From: an uncultured Ruminiclostridium sp.
GTDB taxonomy: Bacteria > Bacillota > Clostridia > Oscillospirales > Ruminococcaceae
Assembly: GCA_947594425.1 (NCBI GenBank)
Contig: CANQED010000004.1
Span: forward strand, 62,001-126,000
Direction of reading: 5' to 3'
DNA: 64,000 nucleotides
Part shown: positions 35,995 through 45,154 of the stretch, in pieces
How positions within the stretch are numbered: the stretch's first letter is position 1
Layout: each line of letters begins with the position of its first letter
Made by a program: the position numbers and the translations under genes
The notes under the pieces: model-generated
The model's input: the letters and a program-made list of their open reading frames with translations, nothing else
The model's database searches: none
What the model was told of the DNA's origin: nothing

Positions 35995-36663
35995 TTATTC
36001 TTCAAGACGTTTAAGTCTGCTTTCGGTGTTCTTTATCAGGCTCAATAACGCGGTGCCTTGCTTATCAAATTCTTCTATTACGCCGGTCGTTATCTGCGGA
36101 GCGTCCTGAGCGCTGTGCTTAGCGGCCTGCATAGCAAGCCCCTCGTCGATATTGAGCGCCGAGGTAGACAGATATGGCGCGACATCTACCGGCACGGAAA
36201 AAATATTCCTGTCGTTCTTATCATTGGTGGCGTAGGTTATCCTAAATGCTTTATACACCGACATCATAAGCATAGACGATATGTTCTTGGTAAGCTGGCG
36301 GCATTTTATCATATCGAGCAGTCTGAATATTATTTCAACGCTGTTCATAATAAGCTTTTTATTTAAGGCGGAAACGATATCGCCGTTTTTGCTGTCGTCG
36401 CGGCTTTTAGCGCCGCCGTCGGGAATATCCTTTTCAGAGAGTATCTCTCCGCTGCTGACGGCAGAGCGTCCGAGAAGATAGTCGGTAGACACATTGTAAT
36501 AATCGGCCGCTCTTACTAAAAAATCAAGTCCGCATTCGCGCTTTCCTTTTTCATAATGCGAGAGCAAAGCCTGCGCTACATTTAAATCGAGCGCCGCCTG
36601 CTTTTGGGTTATGCCTTTTTCCTTGCGTAAAAGCGTCAGAATACGCGGAAAGTCCATATTCAT
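35995..36663 (-). CDS. XRE-family transcriptional regulator
   Basis: 222 residues from ATG at 36663, placed by GAGG 8 bases upstream. The longer open frame would extend through the promoter. Helix-turn-helix of the Cro/C1 type at about 5-60 (LRKEKGITQKQAALDLNVAQALLSHYEKGKRE, read in parts). The C-terminal 140 residues have no motif known to me and may sense a signal. It is divergent from the phosphatase gene at 36840 and upstream of the 34-residue peptide. Confidence 0.88.
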   Translation of the reverse strand: MNMDFPRILTLLRKEKGITQKQAALDLNVAQALLSHYEKGKRECGLDFLVRAADYYNVSTDYLLGRSAVSSGEILSEKDIPDGGAKSRDDSKNGDIVSALNKKLIMNSVEIIFRLLDMIKCRQLTKNISSMLMMSVYKAFRITYATNDKNDRNIFSVPVDVAPYLSTSALNIDEGLAMQAAKHSAQDAPQITTGVIEEFDKQGTALLSLIKNTESRLKRLEE

Positions 36664-36705
36664 TGTCAAAACCTCACTGAATTTGACGAAATAGTCACAC
36701 GGTAA

Positions 36706-36734
36706 ATTATATATGAATTTATCCAAATTGTAAA
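36706..36734 (-). promoter_or_regulatory. Promoter of the XRE regulator
   Basis: Minus strand TTTACA (36734-36729), 17-base spacer, TATAAT (36711-36706). Confidence 0.75.
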
Positions 36735-36839
36735 GTGGGATTTTGTACAAAAAATTGACATGATTTTTAGTAAATAATTTAAATGCGGCAATAATTAAGT
36801 GAGAGTTTAATAATATATACATCAGAAACGAGGACAAAT

Positions 36840-37448
36840 ATGAGAAATTACAGGCTATATTTGATACGGCACGGGATAACGTCGGGCAATTTAGAGGGGA
36901 GATATATCGGCTGTACCGACCTGCCGCTTTGTGAGCAGGGCAGACAGAGGATAACTCAGCTTGCTAAAAGCGAGGTGTACCCATACGTCGATAAGGTCTA
37001 TTCCTCGCCGCTGACGCGCTGTCTTGAAACGGCGGATATCATTTATCCGCGAAAGCTGCTGCTAAGAGTAGACGGTCTTGCGGAGTGCGATTTCGGCGAT
37101 TATGAGGGCAAAACTCCCGACGAGCTTAAGGACAGAGAGGACTACGCCGTGTGGATGAAGGGCGGATATGACGCCGCACCGCCTAACGGCGAGAGCTACG
37201 GGCATTTTGCGATAAGGTGCCTTGACGGCTTGGAATTTATCTTTAAGGATATGATGAAGAATGACTTAGGCGCTGCCGCTGTCATTACGCATTCGGGCGT
37301 AATTATGAATCTGCTCGCGGGGTACGGACTGCCTAAGCTTAGACCCGCCGATTTTGCATTAAATCAGGGGGAGGGCTTTGAGATACATTTAAGCACATTT
37401 TTATGGCAGAGAGGGCCCGTTTTTGAGATAAAGGGAAAGCTTTTTTAA
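36840..37448 (+). CDS. Histidine phosphatase family protein
   Basis: 202 residues of the phosphoglycerate-mutase-like fold: YLIRHGITSGNLEGRYIG with the phospho-accepting His, DLPLCEQGRQR, VYSSPLTRCLETA, LAECDFGDYEGKTPDEL and a second catalytic His in VITHSGVIMNLL. The pattern resembles alpha-ribazole phosphatase (CobC), but no cobalamin genes are nearby, so the substrate is open. Ribosome site GAGGAC. Confidence 0.9.
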   Translation: MRNYRLYLIRHGITSGNLEGRYIGCTDLPLCEQGRQRITQLAKSEVYPYVDKVYSSPLTRCLETADIIYPRKLLLRVDGLAECDFGDYEGKTPDELKDREDYAVWMKGGYDAAPPNGESYGHFAIRCLDGLEFIFKDMMKNDLGAAAVITHSGVIMNLLAGYGLPKLRPADFALNQGEGFEIHLSTFLWQRGPVFEIKGKLF

Positions 37449-37464
37449 TCGAAAGGATACGGAT

Positions 37465-37992
37465 ATGATACTTGCGTCGGTAGCTTGGACTAAAGAAAAC
37501 ATAACACGGTATGTAAAATATTCGGTTATGGGAAAGAAAAAGGGCGGTAAGGGATTTTTTATCGCATACGCTGTTATCCTTGTACTGCTTGTAGCGGCGG
37601 GAGTGGTATGCTCGATAATCACCAATATGTGGGCGTTCGCTTTGCTCTCGGTGCTTGCGTTATTGCTCGTCGGCGGGGCGGCAATTATAGTTAAAGTCGC
37701 AATGAATAAATACATCAATGATATACTTAAGGTAAACGCCGACAATAAGATAGACAATATAGAGATAAACGATATAGGCATGATAGTTAAAAACGGCGAA
37801 ATACCCGTCGCCGTTATAGGGTGGGAGTCGGCGGCGTCGCTTGATTTTAACCAAAACGACGCTTATTTTACCACGGTAAACGGTCTGATATTTATAATCG
37901 AAAAGGACAAGCTGGTGCAGGGCGATTTTGATATGCTCGGCGAGCTTGCGGCTAAAAGAATGGTGAAGCAGGATGACGAATTATCAGCTTGA
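37465..37992 (+). CDS. Two-TM membrane protein, YcxB-like C-terminal domain
   Basis: 175 residues. An amphipathic N-terminus, two adjacent transmembrane helices (about 31-75) and a C-terminal domain of about 90 residues (IEINDIGMIVKNGEIPVAVIGWESAASLDF, read in parts) that looks like the YcxB-like beta domain. Function unknown. The end overlaps the queH start by 20 bases. Confidence 0.65.
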   Translation: MILASVAWTKENITRYVKYSVMGKKKGGKGFFIAYAVILVLLVAAGVVCSIITNMWAFALLSVLALLLVGGAAIIVKVAMNKYINDILKVNADNKIDNIEINDIGMIVKNGEIPVAVIGWESAASLDFNQNDAYFTTVNGLIFIIEKDKLVQGDFDMLGELAAKRMVKQDDELSA

Positions 37993-38599
37993 GACCGACA
38001 GGATAATAAGCGGCTTAGATAAGCCGAAAAGACTGCTGCTGCATTGCTGCTGTGCGCCGTGCAGCAGCTATGTGCTTGAATATCTGACGAAATATTTTAT
38101 TATCACCGCGTTTTTTTACAATCCGAATATTACCGAGTATGACGAGTACGAGAAGCGTAAAAACGAGCTTAAACGCTATATCGGCGAGGTCGAGTTTACT
38201 AATCCGGTCAATATGATAGACGGGGATTATGAGCCGCAGAATTTTTTTGATATGGCTAAGGGAAAAGAGGATATACCCGAGGGCGGCGAGCGATGCTTTA
38301 TGTGCTACCGTATGCGTATGGAAAGGGCGGCGGAGATCGCAAAGGCGGGCGGCTATGATTATTTTTGCACCACGCTCTCGGTAAGTCCGCACAAAAACGC
38401 CGCAAAGCTAAATGAAATAGGCGGCGAGCTCGAAAAGCTGTACGGGGTAAAATATCTATACTCCGACTTTAAAAAGCGCAACGGGTACAAGCGTTCTATT
38501 GAACTGTCCGCGCAGTATGGGCTGTACAGACAAAATTACTGCGGGTGCGTTTACAGCCGAAATTTATCGATAAAAGAAAAAAATCTTGAAAAAACATAA
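37973..38599 (+). CDS. queH: Epoxyqueuosine reductase QueH
   Basis: 208 residues, DUF208 family. Cysteines bind an iron-sulfur cluster and zinc: LLLHCCCAPCSSYVLEYL near residue 22-39, GGERCFMCYRMRME in the middle, FCTTLSVSPHKN and the C-terminal NYCGCVYS. QueH reduces epoxyqueuosine in tRNA to queuosine, the last step after Tgt and QueA. It starts 20 bases inside the preceding gene. It replaces the cobalamin-dependent QueG. Confidence 0.95.
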   Translation: MTNYQLETDRIISGLDKPKRLLLHCCCAPCSSYVLEYLTKYFIITAFFYNPNITEYDEYEKRKNELKRYIGEVEFTNPVNMIDGDYEPQNFFDMAKGKEDIPEGGERCFMCYRMRMERAAEIAKAGGYDYFCTTLSVSPHKNAAKLNEIGGELEKLYGVKYLYSDFKKRNGYKRSIELSAQYGLYRQNYCGCVYSRNLSIKEKNLEKT

Positions 38600-38606
38600 A
38601 AAACTG

Positions 38607-38635
38607 TTGTCAAATACGGTTTTTTGTGCTAAAAT
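38607..38635 (+). promoter_or_regulatory. Promoter of corA
   Basis: TTGTCA (38607-38612), 17-base spacer, TAAAAT (38630-38635), giving a leader of about 160 nt. Confidence 0.8.
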
Positions 38636-38641
38636 AGTATA

Positions 38642-38801
38642 GGTCGTTTTTAGACTGAATTTTTATGAAATTATATGGGCAATGCCCAAAGGGGTGATAA
38701 ACAGTGTCTGCCGACGGTAATTGGCGATGTATCGTACAAAAACTTAATACGCAGAAATTGTTTTTCACCGACTCTTTCTGCGTAACAGAAAGAGGTGTGG
38801 T
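38642..38801 (+). promoter_or_regulatory. corA leader with two mutually exclusive hairpins
   Basis: ACGCAGAAA (38749-38757) pairs perfectly with TTTCTGCGT (38775-38783). Part of that 3' arm, CTTTCTG (38774-38780), can instead pair with CAGAAAG (38786-38792), which abuts the ribosome site GAGGTG (38792-38797). One state leaves the ribosome site free and the other covers it. Upstream are GGGC-AAT-GCCC and an AAAGGGG purine run. A metal-responsive switch is inferred from the corA context. I could not fit it to the M-box or manganese riboswitch. Confidence 0.5.
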
Positions 38802-39734
38802 ATGCTTACATTTTATAAAACGGTAAACAATGCCCTTATTAAGACCGATACCATGGAGCCCGGATGTTGGATCTCCGCTGTAGCTCCTACCGAGACAGAA
38901 ATATCCTCATTAGAAGAGCAGCTCGGTATCGACCGTGACTACATTCGCTCGGCTCTGGACGAAGAGGAGACCTCGCGTATAGAGAGCGAGGACGGCACTA
39001 CGCTAATTATACTCGACTATCCTGTAGCGGAAAAGTCCGAGGAGGACGAAACCATAAGCTATAACACTATGCCTATGGGCATAATTATGACCGACACCAA
39101 CGTCGTGACGGTTTGCTTAAAGGATAACGTTATAGTCGAGGATTTTGCCAAGGGCGTAGTAAAGGGCGTAAATACCGGGCTTAAAACGCGGTTTATATTC
39201 TATCTGCTGCTAAGGATAGCGGGCAAATACCTGCAATACCTTAAACAGATAGATAAGCTGTCGGGCTATATCGACGGTCAATTGCGCAAGTCGATGAAAA
39301 ATAAGGATCTTATGCAGTTGCTCAGCCTGCAAAAATCACTGGTCTATTTTTCTACCTCGCTTAAATCCACCGAGTCGGTACTAGAAAAGATACACAGAGG
39401 ACGCGTGATAAAGCTGTACGAGGAGGACGAGGACCTGCTCGAGGATCTGCTTGTCGAGGTAAAGCAGGGCATAGAGATGAGCAGCATTTATTCTAACATA
39501 CTTTCGGGCACGACCGAGGCGTTTGCGGGCATTATATCTAATAATTTGAATATCGTTATGAAGGTGCTTACCGTTATAACGATAGTTATGTCCGTGCCAA
39601 ATATCGTATTCGGATTTTACGGTATGAATGTCGGAGATCTTCCGCTGCCGTATACTTGGTTCGCGGTGCTTATATCGATCGTTTTGGCTGTAACGGTCGC
39701 AATTATTATAACGAGAAATAAATTTTTCAAGTAG
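38802..39734 (+). CDS. corA: CorA family divalent-cation (Mg) channel
   Basis: 310 residues. A long N-terminal cytosolic domain (about 1-245) is followed by two transmembrane helices at the C-terminus, with the family signature YGMNVGDLP between them. The final sequence TRNKFFK is basic, as expected. It imports Mg(II) or a related ion. Own promoter and a structured leader. Confidence 0.93.
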   Translation: MLTFYKTVNNALIKTDTMEPGCWISAVAPTETEISSLEEQLGIDRDYIRSALDEEETSRIESEDGTTLIILDYPVAEKSEEDETISYNTMPMGIIMTDTNVVTVCLKDNVIVEDFAKGVVKGVNTGLKTRFIFYLLLRIAGKYLQYLKQIDKLSGYIDGQLRKSMKNKDLMQLLSLQKSLVYFSTSLKSTESVLEKIHRGRVIKLYEEDEDLLEDLLVEVKQGIEMSSIYSNILSGTTEAFAGIISNNLNIVMKVLTVITIVMSVPNIVFGFYGMNVGDLPLPYTWFAVLISIVLAVTVAIIITRNKFFK

Positions 39735-39756
39735 ATAAATTTCGGAGGCAGGACGT

Positions 39757-40551
39757 ATGGAAAAGGTTAAAGTCTCAATCAGCGGACACGATTTCAATCT
39801 TAAGACCGACGCGCCGGACAGATTGAGGACGGCTGCGGCGGAGCTTCAAAAAAGAATAAACCGTATAGGCGACGCCACTTTGTCCAATATGTCGCTTACC
39901 GATATAGTTATGCTCGCGGCGCTGGATATCGCGGATAACGCCGAGGAGACAAAGGCTTCCGCCGACGACGCAAAGCGGCTCGAAGAGGAGCTTTCTAAGG
40001 CTAACAGGCTTATTAAGGACAGCGACGAGGCGGCGGCTAAATTAGCCGAATGCGAAAAGACTGTCAAAGAGCTTAAAGCGCAGAATGACGACCTTTCTAA
40101 GCAGATAGATAAGCTTAAGGGCGAAAATAAAACCCTTTCCGATAAAACCGAGGAGCTTAATAAAAATCTCAGTATAGCCTCCCCCGAAAACGCGCTTAAA
40201 GCGGATAAGCAGCTTATCGACGGCCTCAAGGCCGAAAAGGCGGAGCTTGCCGAAAAGAATAAAAAGCTCGAAAACAAGCTCGCACAGCTTGAGACCTCTT
40301 GGAACAATCTCAAAAAAGACTATAACCGCTCGCATAAGATAGGCGAGGGTTCGGTCGGAATGGACGCTCAGCAGATACAAACGCTCAAAGAGACCGTCGC
40401 TACATACGAAAAGACCTTTGACCAGTATGTAAAGCAGAGAAACAGCGAGGTAGCCGAGCTTAATGAAGAGCTTAATACCCTTAGAAAGAAATATGACGAA
40501 TTAAACAGGCAAATGAGCGAAATAGTAAACGACGGACAGATGACACTATGA
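39757..40551 (+). CDS. zapA: ZapA-like cell division protein with long coiled-coil extension
   Basis: 264 residues. The first 65 match ZapA (VKVSISGHDFNLKTDAP, MLAALDIADNAEE). The remaining 200 are an almost continuous coiled coil of Lys/Glu/Leu heptads. Standard ZapA has 85-110 residues, so the extension is unusual in length. ZapA bundles FtsZ filaments at the division site. Its stop overlaps the U32 gene start (ATGA). Confidence 0.82.
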   Translation: MEKVKVSISGHDFNLKTDAPDRLRTAAAELQKRINRIGDATLSNMSLTDIVMLAALDIADNAEETKASADDAKRLEEELSKANRLIKDSDEAAAKLAECEKTVKELKAQNDDLSKQIDKLKGENKTLSDKTEELNKNLSIASPENALKADKQLIDGLKAEKAELAEKNKKLENKLAQLETSWNNLKKDYNRSHKIGEGSVGMDAQQIQTLKETVATYEKTFDQYVKQRNSEVAELNEELNTLRKKYDELNRQMSEIVNDGQMTL

Positions 40552-42563
40552 GCGAAATACTTGCCCCCTGCGGAACATTTGATGCGTTGACGGCTGCCGT
40601 GAATACGGGAGCCGACGCTGTATATTTGGGAGGACAAGCCTTTAATGCGCGAATGAACGCGCAAAACTTTTCTTACTCCGAGCTTGTCGACGCGGTAAGA
40701 CTATGCAAGTATAATTCAGTAAAAGTCTATGTTACCGTAAACACGCTGATTTATGACAACGAGCTAAAGCAGCTTGGCGAATATGCCGAGCAGTGCGCTA
40801 TGGCTGGCGCAGACGGGATCATTGTGCAGGATATAGGCGCGGCAAGGCTGATAAGGCAGATAGTGCCCGATATACCCCTGCACGCCTCTACTCAGATGAC
40901 GGTAAACTCGTTACAGGGCGCTTTGCAGGCAAAAGAGCTCGGCTTTTCACGTGTGGTGCTCGGAAGAGAATTGTCATATGAGCAGATAGCGAATATCACA
41001 CGGGCTGCTGATATCGAGACCGAGGTGTTCATACACGGCGCATTATGTGTATGTTTAAGCGGGCAGTGCTTTATGAGCGCAATGTTCGGCGGGCGCAGCG
41101 CCAACAGGGGAGAATGTGCGCAGCCCTGCCGCTTAGGGTTTTCCTGCAAGGGTAGAGACAATGTCCTTTCGTTAAAGGATCTGTCGCTGATAAAGCATTT
41201 AAAGCTTTTGCAAAGGGCGGGAGTTACCTCCTTTAAGATAGAGGGGAGAATGAAACGCCCCGAATATGTCGCCGCGGCTGTCAGTGCTTGCAGAGCCGCA
41301 TTAAACGGCGAAGAAACCGATACTAAGCTGCTAAAGGACGTGTTTTCACGCAGCGGGTTTACCGACGGATATTTTACCGATAATTTTCATAATATGCAGG
41401 GAATACGAACAAAGCAGGATGTTGACGCCGCGTCCGACGCGCTTTCTCAGGCGAGAAAGCTTTATTCCTCGCCGTATAAAAGATACGTATGCGATATGCA
41501 CGCCGACGTGGATAAAGATTGCACAACTCTGACCGCCTCGGCTGACGGCATTACGGTATCCGTCACGGGCAGGGGAGCGGACTGTGCCGTAAACCGCCCT
41601 TTAAGCGGAGAGGAATTATGCGCACAGCTTAATAAGCTTGGCGGTACTGTGTATTCCTCGGGCAATATCAGTGCTGATATAAAAGATGGGCTTTATCTAA
41701 AGGCTGCCGAGATAAACGCACTTAGGCGCGAGGCGCTCGACAAGCTGTCCGACGCTGTTTTGCAAAAAAACTCTCACAATTATAAAATTAATAAAATATC
41801 CTTTGAGCCTCCCAAGAAATATGTTCCGACCAATCAGACAATACGCTGTGAGGTAAATAATTCAGCACAGCTTAAAAAGGCTTTACAGCGCAAAGAATAC
41901 GAGTATATTTACGCGCCGATGGATATTCTTAATAATGACACCTTGCAAAAGGATAGGATAATAATCCTGCCGCCGGTATTTTTGGCTGACTGCGAGGCAG
42001 AAATAACCGCTAAGCTTGCTAAGCTTAGAGAATACGGTTATGATAAGCTCGCGGTGCATACCTTATCGCATATCCGAATTGCGAAAAATTTAAGTTTTAC
42101 GCCGTTCGGCACATTCAGGCTTAATATATTAAACAGCTTGTCCTTGTCGGCATATGCCGATATGGGGATATATGACGCGGTGATGTCTCCCGAGCTGTCG
42201 GCGGCGCGATTGCCCTTTGCTGAAAATGTAAAGCGCGGGCTGATAGCATACGGCGGTCTGCCGCTTATGATAACAAGGCGCTGCCCGATAAATGACGGTA
42301 AGCCCTGCGGGAAAGCTAAAAGCGGCAACTGCCCGCACTTTATCAACGACAGGCGAGGGCGTAAGATGAAGTGCATCTGCTGCGAAAATACCGTAGAGAT
42401 AATCAATCCAGATGTGTTATATTTAGGAGATATAAAGCCGCGCGGCGCGGATTTTCTGCTGATGAGATTTACTGACGAGGAGAATATCGACGAGCTGCTC
42501 GACGGATTTATTAAAGGCGAAAAGATGACCTCGGGCTTTACAAGAGGTCTGTATAGAAATTGA
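40548..42563 (+). CDS. U32 family peptidase-like protein (RlhA/TrhP type)
   Basis: 671 residues. N-terminal U32 domain: ILAPCGTFDALTAAVNTGADAVYLGG, VFIHGALCVCLSGQCFMS, NRGECAQPCR, SFKIEGRMKRPEYVA. The C-terminal DUF3656-like part carries a further Cys cluster (CPINDGKPCGKAKSGNCPHF, MKCICC), probably for an iron-sulfur cluster. Characterised members hydroxylate tRNA or 23S rRNA, so an RNA-modification role is more likely than proteolysis. Coupled to zapA by a 4-base overlap. Confidence 0.88.
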   Translation: MSEILAPCGTFDALTAAVNTGADAVYLGGQAFNARMNAQNFSYSELVDAVRLCKYNSVKVYVTVNTLIYDNELKQLGEYAEQCAMAGADGIIVQDIGAARLIRQIVPDIPLHASTQMTVNSLQGALQAKELGFSRVVLGRELSYEQIANITRAADIETEVFIHGALCVCLSGQCFMSAMFGGRSANRGECAQPCRLGFSCKGRDNVLSLKDLSLIKHLKLLQRAGVTSFKIEGRMKRPEYVAAAVSACRAALNGEETDTKLLKDVFSRSGFTDGYFTDNFHNMQGIRTKQDVDAASDALSQARKLYSSPYKRYVCDMHADVDKDCTTLTASADGITVSVTGRGADCAVNRPLSGEELCAQLNKLGGTVYSSGNISADIKDGLYLKAAEINALRREALDKLSDAVLQKNSHNYKINKISFEPPKKYVPTNQTIRCEVNNSAQLKKALQRKEYEYIYAPMDILNNDTLQKDRIIILPPVFLADCEAEITAKLAKLREYGYDKLAVHTLSHIRIAKNLSFTPFGTFRLNILNSLSLSAYADMGIYDAVMSPELSAARLPFAENVKRGLIAYGGLPLMITRRCPINDGKPCGKAKSGNCPHFINDRRGRKMKCICCENTVEIINPDVLYLGDIKPRGADFLLMRFTDEENIDELLDGFIKGEKMTSGFTRGLYRN

Positions 42564-42572
42564 GGTCGTAAT

Positions 42573-43010
42573 ATGACAATAAGCGTAAAAAAATTAAAGC
42601 CCACCGCTAAGTTGCCTTATCGAGCGACAAAGGACAGCGCGGGCGCGGACTTGTTTGCCTGCCTTGACGCACCCGTCACGGTACAGCCTATGGAAAGGAA
42701 ACTGATACCCACCGGTATTGCGGTAAGCATACCGAGCAATATGGGCGGATTTGTTTTCCCACGAAGCGGGAACGCCGTCAAAAAGGGCATGTCCTTAGCT
42801 AACGCCGTAGGCGTGATAGACAGCGATTATCGCGGCGAAATAGGCGTGCCGGTGATAAACCTTTCGGACAACCCGTTTACGGTCGAGGACGGCGACAGAA
42901 TAGCACAGCTTGTGATAATTCCGGTGGAGCTTTGCTGTTTTGAGCAGGAGGACGAGCTTGACATCACCGAGAGAAATAACGGCGGATTTGGCTCGACAGG
43001 GACAAAATAA
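42573..43010 (+). CDS. dut: dUTP diphosphatase
   Basis: 145 residues with all five trimeric dUTPase motifs in order: DSAGADLFA, PRSGNAVKKG, GVIDSDYRGEIGV (catalytic Asp), RIAQLVI and the C-terminal P-loop-like RNNGGFGSTG. It hydrolyses dUTP to dUMP, keeping uracil out of DNA. Ribosome site GAGGTC; 9 bases after the U32 gene. Confidence 0.97.
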   Translation: MTISVKKLKPTAKLPYRATKDSAGADLFACLDAPVTVQPMERKLIPTGIAVSIPSNMGGFVFPRSGNAVKKGMSLANAVGVIDSDYRGEIGVPVINLSDNPFTVEDGDRIAQLVIIPVELCCFEQEDELDITERNNGGFGSTGTK

Positions 43011-43076
43011 GTAAAATTGCCCAAATTTGAGCCGAAAACCGATGATTATTTATTAATAATTAAATTGCTTTTTTTA

Positions 43077-43105
43077 TTGTATGTAGAGGTTTTTCGTGCT
43101 ATAAT
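43077..43105 (+). promoter_or_regulatory. Promoter of the mre operon
   Basis: TTGTAT (43077-43082), 17-base spacer, TATAAT (43100-43105), about 100 bases before mreB. Confidence 0.75.
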
Positions 43106-43208
43106 ATATTATAGCTGACCCTGTGAGTGTATTTGTCGCAAAATATCGGGGTATAATCAGTAGATAGCATTCTTGCTGGATTTAATATATATTTCGGAGG
43201 AATAAAAG

Positions 43209-44234
43209 ATGTTTTCAAAGGACATAGGGATCGATCTCGGCACCGCTAATACTTTGGTATATATGCGGGGAAAAGGGATAATTATACGCGAGCCGAGCGT
43301 GGTAGCTGTAGATGTTAAGCAGGACAGAGTACGCTGTGTAGGACAAGAGGCTAAGGACGTTATCGGACGCACCCCCGGCTCTATAGTAGCCGTAAGACCG
43401 CTTAAGGACGGGGTCATCGCCGATTTTGATATGACTACCAGTATGCTTCAGGAATTTATAAGAAAAGCGCTTAAAGGGCGCACGATAGGCCGTCCGAGAG
43501 TACGTGTAATAATCTGCATACCCTCGGGAGTTACCGCAGTTGAGCGCAGAGCCGTCAAAGAGGCTACCCAGAACGCGGGTGCTAAGCGCGTATCTATAAT
43601 CGAAGAGCCCATGGCGGCGGCTATTGGCGCGGGACTGCCCGTAGCCGAGCCTACAGGAAGTATGATAGTAGATATCGGCGGCGGCACGAGCGAGGTCGCT
43701 GTTATATCGCTCGGCGGTATCGTTACCTCGCGCTCGGTAAGAGTTGCGGGTGATGAATTTGACTCGTCGATAATAAACTTTATCAAGAAAAAGTACAATC
43801 TGCTTATCGGAGAAAGAACAGCCGAGAATATCAAGATGACTATCGGCTCGGCTTATCCCTACAGCGATAACGAGCCGTCTATGGATATAAAGGGCAGAAA
43901 TCTGCTCAACGGTCTTCCCGAAAATATCACGATAACCTCCGAAGAGATAAGAGAGGCTCTTTCCGAGCCGCTCAGCCACGTTATCGAGGCTATAAAGGTA
44001 ACGCTTGAAAAGACCCCTCCCGAGCTTGCCGCGGACATTATAGACCAAGGCATTATGCTTGCGGGCGGAGGAGCGCTGCTTAAGGGGCTCGACCTTCTTA
44101 TCCACTCAGAAACAGGTATGCCCGTAAAAGTCGCCGAGCGTCCACTCGACTGCGTTGCGGACGGCGCTGGCAAGGTGCTAGAAAATATAGACAAGTTAGT
44201 CGATGTGCTGACCGACGACGATTCGAGATATTGA
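43209..44234 (+). CDS. mreB: Rod shape-determining protein MreB
   Basis: 341 residues of the actin fold: [19 protein letters not shown] (phosphate 1), [19 protein letters not shown] (phosphate 2), and [11 protein letters not shown] (adenosine motif) near the C-terminus. MreB filaments guide lateral cell-wall synthesis. Ribosome site GGAGGAA. First gene of mreBCD-mrdA. Confidence 0.97.
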   Translation: MFSKDIGIDLGTANTLVYMRGKGIIIREPSVVAVDVKQDRVRCVGQEAKDVIGRTPGSIVAVRPLKDGVIADFDMTTSMLQEFIRKALKGRTIGRPRVRVIICIPSGVTAVERRAVKEATQNAGAKRVSIIEEPMAAAIGAGLPVAEPTGSMIVDIGGGTSEVAVISLGGIVTSRSVRVAGDEFDSSIINFIKKKYNLLIGERTAENIKMTIGSAYPYSDNEPSMDIKGRNLLNGLPENITITSEEIREALSEPLSHVIEAIKVTLEKTPPELAADIIDQGIMLAGGGALLKGLDLLIHSETGMPVKVAERPLDCVADGAGKVLENIDKLVDVLTDDDSRY

Positions 44235-44253
44235 TTTTTTCGGAATGACCATT

Positions 44254-44277
44254 CCGCCGCTGTATGGCGGCGGTTTT
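44254..44277 (+). terminator. Hairpin with T run between mreB and mreC
   Basis: CCGCCGC (44254-44260), loop TGTATG, GCGGCGG (44267-44273), then TTTT. It probably reduces transcription of mreC onward relative to mreB. Confidence 0.7.
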
Positions 44278-44305
44278 GTGTAATATATGGCGAAAGGCAA
44301 ATGCT

Positions 44306-45154
44306 ATGCGTGATTTTTTCAGCGGCTTTAAATTCAAAATAATAATATGTGTGTTTGCGCTGGTATTCGGTGTGCTTATATACGCGGCGGTGTCGGGCGG
44401 TATTACTTCTTTGCCCGAAACCGTACTTACCGAAATATCTAAGCCTTTTATCGCCGCGTCAAACGCCGTGTCGCAATGGGTTGAGGACACGCTCGACCGC
44501 TTTGTAAACGCGGATAAATACAAAGAGCAGGCGCAGCAGCTGACCGAGAAGCTCAACGAGCAATATCAGCAGCTTATAGATTTTGAAAAGATAAAGACCG
44601 AAAACGAGCAGCTGAGAAAGGCGCTGAAGATAAAGGAGGAGAATGAGGACTTTGAGTTTTCTCCGCCGTGCAATATAATTTCACGCAGTCAAAACGATAT
44701 AACGGGCGGATTTATGATAGACAGAGGCTCGGACGACGGCATAGAATTATATGACCCGGTAATGGATTCTAACGGGCTTATCGGTATGATAAGCGAGCTC
44801 GGACCTAATTTTTCACGCGTCACGACTCTGCTTTCCGACGACCTTAATATGGGCGTGGTGACCTTTGAGAGCAAGGTAATAGGCATAATCGAAAACGACG
44901 CCGAGCACGCCGACAACGGCGAATGCCTTATGAGCTACATCAGCAAGGACAGCGGCATTAAAGCGGGAGAGATAGTAAAGTCCAGCGCGGGCGTAGTATT
45001 CCCGGGAGATCTGCTTATAGGCACGATAAAAGAGGTCTATGACGACGATAACGGGCTGTCGGTACACGCCGTTATCACTCCCGCCGTAGACGTCAGGACA
45101 ATAACGGACTGCGTAGTTATCACGCACTTTAAAGGGCAGGGTGTTGTTGACTGA
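44306..45154 (+). CDS. mreC: Rod shape-determining protein MreC
   Basis: 282 residues from ATG at 44306 (MRDFFSGFKFKIIICVFAL). One N-terminal transmembrane helix, a coiled coil (about 70-115: LTEKLNEQYQQLIDFEKIK), and an extracytoplasmic double beta barrel with CNIISRSQNDITGGFMIDRGS and VVTFESKVIG. It links MreB inside to penicillin-binding proteins outside. Overlaps mreD by one base. Confidence 0.93.
   Translation: MRDFFSGFKFKIIICVFALVFGVLIYAAVSGGITSLPETVLTEISKPFIAASNAVSQWVEDTLDRFVNADKYKEQAQQLTEKLNEQYQQLIDFEKIKTENEQLRKALKIKEENEDFEFSPPCNIISRSQNDITGGFMIDRGSDDGIELYDPVMDSNGLIGMISELGPNFSRVTTLLSDDLNMGVVTFESKVIGIIENDAEHADNGECLMSYISKDSGIKAGEIVKSSAGVVFPGDLLIGTIKEVYDDDNGLSVHAVITPAVDVRTITDCVVITHFKGQGVVD

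Noticed and set aside
38642-38748. Manganese (yybP-ykoY) or M-box riboswitch before corA, prompted by AAAGGGG.
   Set aside because: The remaining conserved loops of either class are absent.
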